DNA of 64,000 nucleotides from Micromonospora sp. NBC_01796. GTDB lineage: Bacteria > Actinomycetota > Actinomycetes > Mycobacteriales > Micromonosporaceae. Numbering within the stretch: the stretch's first letter is position 1; each line of letters starts with the position of its first letter. The notes beneath the pieces were generated by a model. It was not told where the DNA came from and searched no databases. It was given only the letters and a program-made list of their open reading frames with translations. Both the position numbers and the translations under genes were made by a program. Positions 57,417-64,000 of this stretch are shown one piece after another. The stretch covers positions 8,292,001 to 8,356,000 of the forward strand of contig NZ_CP109078.1 of the NCBI RefSeq assembly GCF_035917455.1. The letters run 5' to 3'.

Positions 57417-58655
57417 ATCGAGCGCATCACCACGGTGGTCGTCGGGGCGGGGCACGCGGGCCTCGCCGCGAGCCACTTCCTCACCGAACAGTCGATCGAC
57501 CACGTGGTGCTCGATCGGGGTAAGGTGGCGAACTCCTGGCGGCACGAACGCTGGGACTCCCTGCGACTGCTCACTCCCAACTGGCAGAGCCGCCTGCCGG
57601 ATCATCGCTACGAGGGCTCGGATCCCGACGGGTACATGACGACCGGCGAGGTGGTCGAGTTCATCGAGCGCTTCGCCGCCGTCGCCCGCGCCCCCGTCCG
57701 GACCGGCACGAACGTCACGTCGGTACGGCGGATCGACGACGGATACCACCTGACGACGAGCCGAGGTGAGATCCACTGCCGGACGGTGGTGATCGCGAGC
57801 GGCGCCTGCAACCGGCCGGTGGTGCCACAGCTCAGCCACGCGGTGCCGGCGTCCGTCGAGCAACTGACACCGTTCGACTACCGCGACCCCACCAAGCTGC
57901 CCGACGGCGGCGTCCTCGTCGTGGGAGCATCGGCGACCGGCGTACAACTGGCGTCCGAGCTGAGGCGGTCGGGACGGCCGGTGATCCTGTCGGTAGGCGA
58001 ACACGTACGGCTGCCGCGTTCGTACCGCGGACGGGACGTGCTGTGGTGGATGGACGCGTCGGGCGTGTGGGACCAGCGGTACGACGAGGTGGACGACCTC
58101 GCACGGGCCCGGCGTCTACCCTCGCCGCAGCTCGTCGGAACGCCCGAGCGGAGGACCCTCGATCTCAACGCCCTCGCCGCGTCGGGTGTCGAGATGGTTG
58201 GCCGGTGGGCGGCCCTGCGCGACGGTCACGCACTCTTCTCCGGTGGTCTGCGCAACGTGTTCTCCCTCGCCGACCTCAAGATGGAACGCCTGCTGGACAC
58301 GTTCGACGAGTGGGCGCACACCCAGGGACACGGCACCGAACTCGGCCCGGTCGAGCGTTTCCCGTCCACCCGCATCCCCGAGTCGCCGCGGTTACGGCTC
58401 GACCTGGGCAGCGGCGAGATCCGGACGATCGTGTGGGCGACCGGTTTCCGGCCCGACTACGGGTGGCTCGACGTGCCCGTGGTCGATCCGAAGGGACAGC
58501 TGCGCCACGACGGTGGTGCGGTCGACAGCCCCGGCATGTACGCCCTGGGCCTACCCGTACTGCGGCGGCGCAAGTCCACGTTCATCCACGGCATCGAGGA
58601 CGACGCCCGTGAGGTGATCGAGCACCTGACCCGGTTCCTGGCCACGCGCAGGTGA
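57417..58655 (+). CDS. Flavin-containing monooxygenase-type oxidoreductase (apparent ATC start)
   Basis: This protein of about 412 residues has an FAD motif VVVGAGHAGLAASHFL at residue 7 and VLDRGKVANSWRHERWDSLR. A second dinucleotide motif VLVVGASATGVQLASELR lies near 165, and a late WATGFRPDYGWLDVP motif follows. This is the YhjG/CzcO-like monooxygenase group. GAGGGGG (57402-57408) is eight nt before ATC 57417, which opens IERITTVVVGAG, exactly where homologues have MERxxTVVVGAG. No ATG or GTG is near; the first GTG (57435) would cut off the first strand. Either ATC serves as start, or an ATG was changed to ATC, or the base is a sequencing error. Confidence 0.85.
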   Translation: MERITTVVVGAGHAGLAASHFLTEQSIDHVVLDRGKVANSWRHERWDSLRLLTPNWQSRLPDHRYEGSDPDGYMTTGEVVEFIERFAAVARAPVRTGTNVTSVRRIDDGYHLTTSRGEIHCRTVVIASGACNRPVVPQLSHAVPASVEQLTPFDYRDPTKLPDGGVLVVGASATGVQLASELRRSGRPVILSVGEHVRLPRSYRGRDVLWWMDASGVWDQRYDEVDDLARARRLPSPQLVGTPERRTLDLNALAASGVEMVGRWAALRDGHALFSGGLRNVFSLADLKMERLLDTFDEWAHTQGHGTELGPVERFPSTRIPESPRLRLDLGSGEIRTIVWATGFRPDYGWLDVPVVDPKGQLRHDGGAVDSPGMYALGLPVLRRRKSTFIHGIEDDAREVIEHLTRFLATRR

Positions 58656-58670
58656 CCGCCAGGACCCGGG

Positions 58671-59291
58671 TCAGCGTGACTGCACGCCGCCCCGTGGTCG
58701 CGGGCCGTGTTCGAGGGTCGCCAGGAAGCTGTCGGCCGCGTCCTGGACACGGTCTCGGTCGCCGGTTGCCAGCAGGTCGAGCAGGAGCCCGCGGATCGTC
58801 GCGATCACCAGGGTCGCGGTGCGCGTCGCGGTCGCCACGTCGGTGTCCGGTCCCTGCGCGTCGACCAGGGCACTCATCCAGTCGGCCACGACACGGTCGA
58901 GGAACTCCGCGAACTGGCGCGGCGACTGCAGGGCGCGTCCGTAGACCGCGAAGAAGAGTCGGAACTCCGCCCCCTGGCGGGGGTCGGAGGTGCGGGTCCA
59001 GACCGCACGCGCGGCCGTGGCCAGGTCGGGCTGGTCGCCGACCGCCTCGCTCGTGGCCGCGAACGCCCGTTCCCGCAGCCGCCCGAGTATGGCCTCGAGC
59101 ATCTGCTCCTTGGTGCCGAAGTGGTGCACCAGCGTTGTGGTCGACACCCCGAGGGCGCGGGCCACCGGCCGCCACGACAGGTCGGCGAGCCCGTACTCCA
59201 CCGCGTAGTCGACCGCGGCGTCGAGCAGGTCCGCTCGCCGCTGGTGATTGACCGGCCGTCCCGTCATCGCTGCTCGTGATCCCTCTCGCAT
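58671..59291 (-). CDS. TetR-family transcriptional regulator
   Basis: This protein has 206 residues from ATG 59291, or 198 from ATG 59267 (MTGRPVNHQRRAD). A helix-turn-helix (RADLLDAAVDYAVEYGLADL, then SWRPVARALGVSTTTLVHHF) is followed by GTKEQMLEAILGRLRE. The ligand domain (about 85-200) includes FRLFFAVYGRALQSPRQFAE. It is divergent from the epimerase gene at 59360, and the two share the 15-bp-arm inverted repeat at 59300-59343. This is a textbook self- and neighbour-repressing arrangement. The ligand is unknown. It converges with the monooxygenase gene 15 nt away. Confidence 0.92.
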   Translation of the reverse strand: MREGSRAAMTGRPVNHQRRADLLDAAVDYAVEYGLADLSWRPVARALGVSTTTLVHHFGTKEQMLEAILGRLRERAFAATSEAVGDQPDLATAARAVWTRTSDPRQGAEFRLFFAVYGRALQSPRQFAEFLDRVVADWMSALVDAQGPDTDVATATRTATLVIATIRGLLLDLLATGDRDRVQDAADSFLATLEHGPRPRGGVQSR

Positions 59292-59299
59292 TGCGGTTT

Positions 59300-59343
59300 C
59301 TAGAACGATCGTACTACATTCGTTTCTCGTACGATCGTTCTAG
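59300..59343. promoter_or_regulatory. Large inverted-repeat operator (TetR)
   Basis: CTAGAACGATCGTAC (59300-59314) and its exact complement at 59329-59343 form 15-bp arms with a 14-nt spacer. Each arm also contains the small palindrome ACGATCGT. The pair probably binds two TetR dimers. Confidence 0.75.
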
Positions 59344-59359
59344 GATCTGGGAGGTCCTC

Positions 59360-60289
59360 ATGCACGTGTTCGTCACCGGAGCGTCCGGCTGGGTCGGTCG
59401 AGGGCTCGTCCCCGAGCTGCTCGCCGCCGGCCACAAGGTCACCGGGCTGGCCCGCTCGGACTCGGCGGCCCGATCCCTGCGGGAACTGGGGGCCGAGATC
59501 CATCCGGGGTCGCTCGACGACCTCGACGCCCTGCGAGACGCGGCCGCCGCCAGCGACGGCGTCGTCCACCTCGCGTTCAAGCACGACTTGTTCTTCGCCG
59601 GCGACTTCGCCGGGGCCACCGACGCCGATCGCGCGGCGATCGACGCCTTCGGCGAAACCCTCGCCGGCACCGGCAAGCCGTTTGTCATGGCCTCCGGCAT
59701 GCTCGGCGTACTCGGGCTGCCGTCCGGGGTCGTCGCCACCGAGAACGACGGGCTGGACCCGGACTCCGGCACGGGCCCGATCAGCGGGGCCGGCGGACGG
59801 ATGGCGAACGCCCGCCAGGCCCTCGCGCTCGCCGACCGGGGCGTCCGCTCCTCGATCGTGCGGCTCCCACCCGCCACCCACGGCAGGGGCGACAACGGCT
59901 TCACCACCACCGCGATCGGCTTCGCGCGCCAGAAGGGCGCCGCGGCGTACGTCGGCGACGGCGGCAACCGCTGGCCCGCCGTCCACCGCGACGATGCCGC
60001 ACGACTGTTCCGCCTCGCGGTCGAGTCCGCGCCGGCCGGCTCCGTGCTGCACGCGGTCGGCGACGAGGGTGTGCCGATTCGTCAGGTCGCCGAGACCATC
60101 GCCGCACATCTGCACCTACCCGCAGTCTCCGTCACCCCCGAGGAAGCCGGCGACCACGTCGGTTGGCTCGGGGGCCTCTGGGCAGTCGACGGGCCCGCCT
60201 CGGCACAGGTCACCCGTGACCTTCTCGGATGGGAACCCGACGGCCCCGGACTGATCGCCGACCTCCGGCAGGGCCACTACTTCTCCTGA
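59360..60289 (+). CDS. NAD-dependent epimerase/dehydratase-like SDR
   Basis: This 309-residue extended SDR has the coenzyme motif VFVTGASGWVGRGLVPELLA (TGxxGxxG) at residues 4-22 and ARSDSAARSLRELGAEIHPG (an arginine favouring NADP). It continues through a VHLAFKHDL segment, RMANARQALALADRGVRSSI and WPAVHRDDAARLFRLAVESA. The classic YxxxK is not clear, as in atypical SDR5-like members used in reductive or regulatory roles. ATG 59360 lies after GGGAGG. It is under the shared TetR operator. No substrate can be named. Confidence 0.88.
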   Translation: MHVFVTGASGWVGRGLVPELLAAGHKVTGLARSDSAARSLRELGAEIHPGSLDDLDALRDAAAASDGVVHLAFKHDLFFAGDFAGATDADRAAIDAFGETLAGTGKPFVMASGMLGVLGLPSGVVATENDGLDPDSGTGPISGAGGRMANARQALALADRGVRSSIVRLPPATHGRGDNGFTTTAIGFARQKGAAAYVGDGGNRWPAVHRDDAARLFRLAVESAPAGSVLHAVGDEGVPIRQVAETIAAHLHLPAVSVTPEEAGDHVGWLGGLWAVDGPASAQVTRDLLGWEPDGPGLIADLRQGHYFS

Positions 60290-60325
60290 GTACGGCACCC
60301 GCCCGAAGGAGCGCGCACGGCACCG

Positions 60326-60343
60326 GTCTAGGTATGCCTAGAC
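60326..60343. repeat. Short perfect inverted repeat
   Basis: GTCTAGG-TATG-CCTAGAC (7-bp arms) lies 37 nt past the epimerase stop. It could be a weak terminator or an operator for the next unit. Confidence 0.35.
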
Positions 60344-60414
60344 GGCCCGCGCACCTACCTGAACCCCGTTGACCGGTGAAGATAGGTAAGCGCTGCCGAT
60401 GTGGCAGCACCTCC

Positions 60415-60446
60415 GTCAACCGAGGATTGATCCATCAGCGGTTGAC
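60415..60446 (+). promoter_or_regulatory. Stem-loop next to the ribosome-binding site of the small ORF
   Basis: GTCAACCG (60415-60422) and CGGTTGAC (60439-60446) form 8-bp arms just before GGGAGG (60448-60453). Another hairpin, GCTGCC-N5-GGCAGC, lies at 60392-60408. This may control access of ribosomes, or serve as protein-binding sites. Confidence 0.35.
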
Positions 60447-60459
60447 AGGGAGGCAAGTC

Positions 60460-60654
60460 ATGTTTGTACATCCGGACACGTTGCTGGTTCTGGCCAACGA
60501 CCGTCGCCGTGAGTTGATCGCCGAGGCCGACCGGGGGCGTCTGCTCACCAGCGCCCGCCGGGTCCGCCGGGCACGCAAAGCCACGGCGGTACGCGGACAG
60601 CCCGCCGGTACCCTGGCCTCGTGCGAACCATCCGCGGCGGTGCCAGCCCGGTGA
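60460..60654 (+). CDS. Small basic protein coupled to the LAL regulator
   Basis: This 64-residue frame begins MFVHPDTLLVLANDRRRELI after GGGAGG. It has an arginine-rich middle (LLTSARRVRRARKATAVRG). The TGA overlaps the GTG of the LuxR-type gene (GTGA), so translation is coupled. Short proteins with the same start (MFVHPDTLLxLAxDRRRELI) are familiar as actinobacterial hypotheticals, but no function is known to me. It may form a helical, nucleic-acid- or membrane-associated peptide. Confidence 0.65.
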   Translation: MFVHPDTLLVLANDRRRELIAEADRGRLLTSARRVRRARKATAVRGQPAGTLASCEPSAAVPAR

Positions 60655-63359
60655 TGATCGGGCGGGAAAGCGAGCTGCGCCGGCTGGCGCAGCTCGCTTC
60701 GGCGCGTGAGCCGGCGGTCGCGATCATCGCGGGCGAGCCGGGCATCGGAAAGACCCGACTCGTGCACGAACTGCTGACGACCGTGCCGGCGGAGACCGTG
60801 GTCCTCGTCGGCCAGGCGGAACCCGGCTCACTGTCCCGCCCGTACGAGGTGCTCCTGGACGCCATCGACGGACGCCCGGAGGTCGACGAGGAACAGCTCA
60901 CCGCCCTCGCGGACCCGCGGCTCAGCCCGGTCGAGCGCCTGCACACCGGCCTGGCCATCCTGGCCGACCTGATCGGCGACTCCCCCGCCGTCATCGTCTT
61001 CGAGGACCTGCACTGGGCCGACTCGGAAAGCGCGGCGTTGTTCGAGCGGATCGCCGACCAGCGCGGGCCGCGGCTTCTTGTCGGAACATACCGGCCGGAC
61101 GAGGTGACCCGCCGCCAACCGGTGGCCGGCCTGCTGGCCCGGATGGAACGCCGGCACACCGTCACCCACGTACGCCTGGATCGCCTCACCCCCGCGCAGA
61201 CCGCGGCGTTGCTGGCAGCGGCCACCGGCGCCCCGGCACCACTGCGCGCCGCGACGGCACTGCACCACCGCACCGGCGGCAACCCGTTCTTCCTGGAGGA
61301 ACTGCTGCGTGCGCTGCCCAGCTACGACGTGGAGGCACTGGTCGAGCAACCACTGCCGTGGAGCCTCGCCGACGTGCTGCGCCGCCAGGTCGACGACCTC
61401 GACCCGGTCAGCCACCGCATCGTCGAGACGGCCACCGTGCTCGGCCACCGCATCCCGTTCGACCTGCTCGCCGACGTGACCGGCGCCGGCGAGGACGAGC
61501 TCATCGCCGTACTGCGCGACCTGGTCACCCGGGGCGTCCTGGTCGAGTCCGGCGACGACGAGTTCGCGTTCCGGCACGCCCTGGTACGCGAGGCGATCGC
61601 CGACCAGATGCTCGGCCGGCAGCGCCGCCGGCTGCACGAGGCGGCGCTCGACGTGCTCCTGGGCGGCGGCGCCTCCGACCCGGCCATGGTGGCGCACCAC
61701 GCCCGTGGCGCGGGCCGGTACGACGACCTGGTCGCCGCGGCCCGTCGCGGGACCGAGCTCTACCTCTCCATCGGCTCCGCCTACCAGGCCCTCCAACTGG
61801 CGGAGATGGGCCTCGACGAGGTGCCCGAGGACACCGACCTGCTCGCCTCCGCCGCCCGAGCGGCATGGCTGGCCGGACTGCTCGATGACGCCCTGCGGTA
61901 CGGCCGACGCTGGCGTGACCTCGCCGACAGCACGACGGACCGGGCCGAGTCGCTCTACCTCCTGGTCCGCATCGCGTGGGAGTCCCGCGAGACCGACGAG
62001 ATGCGCGCCCTCACGCACGACATCGGGACCCTGATCGCACAACTCCCACCCGGCGCCGACCAGGCACGGGCGATGACCGCGATCGCGCAGTCGGCGTACC
62101 TGCGCGACGACCTCGATGCCGCGCTGGTCTGGTCCGACCGCGCGCTGGCGCTGGCGGACGAGTTCGACCTGCCAGCCGTACGCCTGGCCGCGCTGATCGA
62201 GAAGGGCTCGACGCTCACCGAGCGCCCGCAGACCGCCGCCGACGGCCGCAGGATCCTGTCCACCCTGGTGAACGAGGCCGAAGCCGCGGGCGAGTGGGTG
62301 TTGGCCGCCCGTGCCCTCAACGCCCTGGTGCACGGCGAGCCACCCACCTCGCCGGTCGAGCACGCCGAGACCCTGGAACGGATGCGGGTCAACGCCGAAC
62401 GGGCCGGTTTCGAGTCACTCGCGGTGGCCACGTACTTCCAGGGCCGAGCCCGGCTCGCGTTGCGGGCCGGCGACCTGGGCACCGCGATCGCGGCCCTGGA
62501 GGAGGGGCGCGAACAGGACCGCAGCTACCGGCGCCGGGGCCGCTGGGCCGACTACCACGGGGTCTTCCTCGCCGGGCTCTACCTGGAGGCGGGCGACCTC
62601 GACCAGGTCGAGCAGCTCATCACCGACCTGGCGGCGCTGCCCAACAACCCGTCGACCACGATTCCCGGGCTGGCGTTCCACCTCGCCTGCCGTCGCGCCG
62701 ACCTTCCCGCTGCTGAAGCGAGCCTGGAGGTGCTGATCGCGGCGATGGACGAGCAGGCGTGGCGCAGCGGTGAGCAGGCTCACGACCTGATCTCCGCCGC
62801 GCTGGAGATCGGCCTGCCGACGGACCGGCTCGATCAGATGGCCACCGCGCTACTCGACTCCAACGTGTGGGACGCCTACCGGACACTCGTCGACGCCCAG
62901 CTCGCGGAGGCGCACGGCCAGCACGCCGACGCACTGGCCGGCTACCTGTCCATCGCCGAGGCTCACATCCTGGGGCCGGCGACCCGCGGCACCGTACGCG
63001 TCAACGTCGCCCGCTGTCTGCTCGCGGACGACCGGCGCGAGGAGGCCACCGCGCAGGTGGAGGCCGCCGCTCCCCTGCTGGCGCAGTGGCGGGGCTGGCG
63101 GGTGGACCAGCTCGCCCGGGTACGCGCCCGGCTCGGGATGGCGCCGGTCGACGCGGCACCAGCGGTCACCGGCCCGGCCGCCCTGACCCCCCGGGAGCGG
63201 GAGGTGGCGGTACTGATCAGCGACGGGCTGACCAACACGGAGCTGGCCCGGCGCCTCTACATCTCACCGAAAACCGCCGCCGTTCACGTCTCGAACATCC
63301 TGCGGAAGCTCGGCGTCTCGTCCCGGACCGAGGTGGGCGACCTCGTCGGTCGGCACTGA
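60651..63359 (+). CDS. LuxR-family large ATP-binding regulator (LAL)
   Basis: This 902-residue protein has an N-terminal AAA ATPase with Walker A AGEPGIGKTRLVHELLT (about residues 27-35) and Walker B VIVFEDLHWADSESAALFER (about 115). A helical, TPR-like middle (about 350-820) follows (DDLVAAARRGTELYLSIGSA, YLSIGSAYQALQLAEMGLDE). The C-terminal LuxR DNA-binding domain (about 840-902) is LTPREREVAVLISDGLTNTE, LARRLYISPKTAAVHVSNIL, RKLGVSSRTEV. This is the MalT/LAL type, often a pathway-specific activator. GTG 60651 overlaps the small ORF stop; ATG 60654 is also possible. The target is unknown. Confidence 0.95.
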   Translation: MMIGRESELRRLAQLASAREPAVAIIAGEPGIGKTRLVHELLTTVPAETVVLVGQAEPGSLSRPYEVLLDAIDGRPEVDEEQLTALADPRLSPVERLHTGLAILADLIGDSPAVIVFEDLHWADSESAALFERIADQRGPRLLVGTYRPDEVTRRQPVAGLLARMERRHTVTHVRLDRLTPAQTAALLAAATGAPAPLRAATALHHRTGGNPFFLEELLRALPSYDVEALVEQPLPWSLADVLRRQVDDLDPVSHRIVETATVLGHRIPFDLLADVTGAGEDELIAVLRDLVTRGVLVESGDDEFAFRHALVREAIADQMLGRQRRRLHEAALDVLLGGGASDPAMVAHHARGAGRYDDLVAAARRGTELYLSIGSAYQALQLAEMGLDEVPEDTDLLASAARAAWLAGLLDDALRYGRRWRDLADSTTDRAESLYLLVRIAWESRETDEMRALTHDIGTLIAQLPPGADQARAMTAIAQSAYLRDDLDAALVWSDRALALADEFDLPAVRLAALIEKGSTLTERPQTAADGRRILSTLVNEAEAAGEWVLAARALNALVHGEPPTSPVEHAETLERMRVNAERAGFESLAVATYFQGRARLALRAGDLGTAIAALEEGREQDRSYRRRGRWADYHGVFLAGLYLEAGDLDQVEQLITDLAALPNNPSTTIPGLAFHLACRRADLPAAEASLEVLIAAMDEQAWRSGEQAHDLISAALEIGLPTDRLDQMATALLDSNVWDAYRTLVDAQLAEAHGQHADALAGYLSIAEAHILGPATRGTVRVNVARCLLADDRREEATAQVEAAAPLLAQWRGWRVDQLARVRARLGMAPVDAAPAVTGPAALTPREREVAVLISDGLTNTELARRLYISPKTAAVHVSNILRKLGVSSRTEVGDLVGRH

Positions 63360-63424
63360 ACCAGGTCCCTGGCCGCCACCGACCTCTCCCCGCCGCGGCC
63401 GACGTCTCCCCGCCGCAGCCGCAG

Positions 63425-63460
63425 CCAACGCCAACGCCAACGCCAACGCCAACGCCAACG
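63425..63460 (+). repeat. (CCAACG)6 microsatellite
   Basis: Six perfect copies of a hexanucleotide lie between the LAL gene and the convergent SDR gene. The preceding bases contain a TCTCCCCGCCGC direct repeat pair. It is non-coding in the annotated frames. Confidence 0.9.
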
Positions 63461-63522
63461 GCGGGGAGCGTCGAACAACCGCGGCGGGTCGTGTGCCGGC
63501 GGCCAGTCGGTGACCACCGGGT

Positions 63523-64000
63523 TCAGAGGTAGCTGACGCCGGTCAGTCCCTCCGCCGCCGTCCAGAGCCGCTTGCCGACGGCCGGATCGGCGGCCTCCCG
63601 GCTGAGCCGGGCCTCGGTGACCGGGCCCCGCGTCTCCCAGAGCCCGGCCGGGCCGAAGAACTGGCCGCCCCGCACACCGGGCTCGGTCGCGGCGCGCAAC
63701 TGCGGCAGCGCGCCCCGCTCCACCGACTGGGTGACGAGCAGGCCGAGCGAGGCGATCACCTGCCCGAACCGACCACGGTGCGCCCAGGCACGCGGAGTCA
63801 GGTTGGTGCGGGTGAGACCGGGGTGGGCCAACGCGCTGACGATCGACGATCCGACGGCGCGCAGGCGGCGGTCCAGTTCGATGCCGAAGACAGTGGTGGC
63901 GAGCTTGGACCGCCCGTAGGCGGTAGCGCCCCGGTAACCGCGCTCGAACATCAGGTCGTCCAGGTCGAGGTGCGCGTTCCTGTGGGTGATCGAGCTGAGA
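63523..64000 (-). CDS. Short-chain dehydrogenase/reductase (retinol dehydrogenase-like), partial
   Basis: The C-terminal 158 codons of a leftward gene are seen; the start lies beyond the right edge. The visible part begins LSSITHRNAHLDLDD and has the active site in RGATAYGRSKLATTVFGIEL (Y-x-x-x-K), then VSALAHPGLTRTNLTPRAWA and a C-terminal QLRAATEPGVRGGQFFGPAG. This pattern belongs to the atypical SDRs related to retinol dehydrogenases and protochlorophyllide reductase. The coenzyme motif is not in the window. It converges on the LAL gene across the microsatellite. Confidence 0.9.
   Translation of the reverse strand, partial: LSSITHRNAHLDLDDLMFERGYRGATAYGRSKLATTVFGIELDRRLRAVGSSIVSALAHPGLTRTNLTPRAWAHRGRFGQVIASLGLLVTQSVERGALPQLRAATEPGVRGGQFFGPAGLWETRGPVTEARLSREAADPAVGKRLWTAAEGLTGVSYL

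Noticed and set aside
63425-63460. CCAACG repeats as CRISPR or a coding repeat
   Set aside because: Perfect hexamers without spacers; not within a supported gene.
1-64000. tRNA, rRNA, transposase, integrase or prophage genes
   Set aside because: I looked for typical motifs (GTTCRANNC arms, DDE/tyrosine recombinase motifs) and saw none that could be supported.

Overview
The window is high-GC DNA with GTG/TTG starts, many overlapping stop/start codons and several apparently leaderless genes. It has ECF42-type sigma factors, a CGNR regulator, an MmyB-type regulator and a maleylpyruvate-isomerase/DinB-like mycothiol-family protein. This points to a soil actinomycete, and codon and word usage (frequent GTAC, CGTACG) is what I would expect of the Micromonosporaceae; the genus is inference. 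No rRNA, tRNA, CRISPR array, transposase or integrase was seen, so this looks like ordinary chromosome, rich in regulators, exporters and secreted carbohydrate-active proteins.

Layout. 1-5.7 kb: two ECF42-like sigma factors (one cut by the left edge), an SRPBCC protein, an FAD oxidoreductase divergent from an MmyB-type regulator, and a membrane protein. 5.7-8.3 kb: a three-gene DrrAB-like ABC exporter. 8.4-13.5 kb: a DUF1992 protein, an M15-like lipoprotein peptidase, a pnuC-nadR-like NAD salvage operon, a coupled unknown/phosphatase-like pair and a GNAT. 13.6-18.7 kb: a Tat-exported amidase with a coupled 59-residue ORF, a SigB/F-type sigma factor, a CGNR/SDR divergent pair and a free-standing class II ribonucleotide-reductase-like TSCPD domain.

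18.9-27.6 kb, leftward, is the most striking part: three large exported proteins in a row. They are a cupredoxin-OmpL47 repeats-DUF1080 protein, a two-domain multicopper oxidase, and a ThuA(+discoidin)-sugar dehydrogenase-PKD-DUF1080 protein. Together they look like an extracellular copper/PQQ-linked route for oxidising and cleaving glycosides. The two big proteins share an extra unnamed module in front of DUF1080.

28.2-37.4 kb: a D-amino-acid-deaminase-like PLP enzyme divergent from a regulator-amidohydrolase-RidA run, then a sugar ABC transporter without its own ATPase and a cytoplasmic GH20 hexosaminidase. The set suggests catabolism of an amino sugar that carries an N-acyl or amino-acid part. 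37.5-48 kb: secreted FN3-CBM2 and discoidin-DUF1996 proteins (the latter behind a clear LacI-type operator), an FGE-like protein, a voltage-gated-type ion channel, several regulators, a deaminase and a phosphodiester glycosidase.

48-59 kb: an alpha/beta hydrolase, then a polar-amino-acid ABC transporter behind a SAM-I-like riboswitch. Past a quinone reductase/TetR pair comes a metX-metY-CoA-binding operon, divergent from an OsmC-flavin monooxygenase pair whose second gene seems to begin at ATC. The riboswitch and metXY together suggest that the transporter carries methionine or another sulfur amino acid. 59-64 kb: a TetR/epimerase pair around a 15-bp inverted-repeat operator, a small basic ORF coupled to a 902-residue LuxR (LAL) regulator, a short CCAACG microsatellite and an SDR cut by the right edge.
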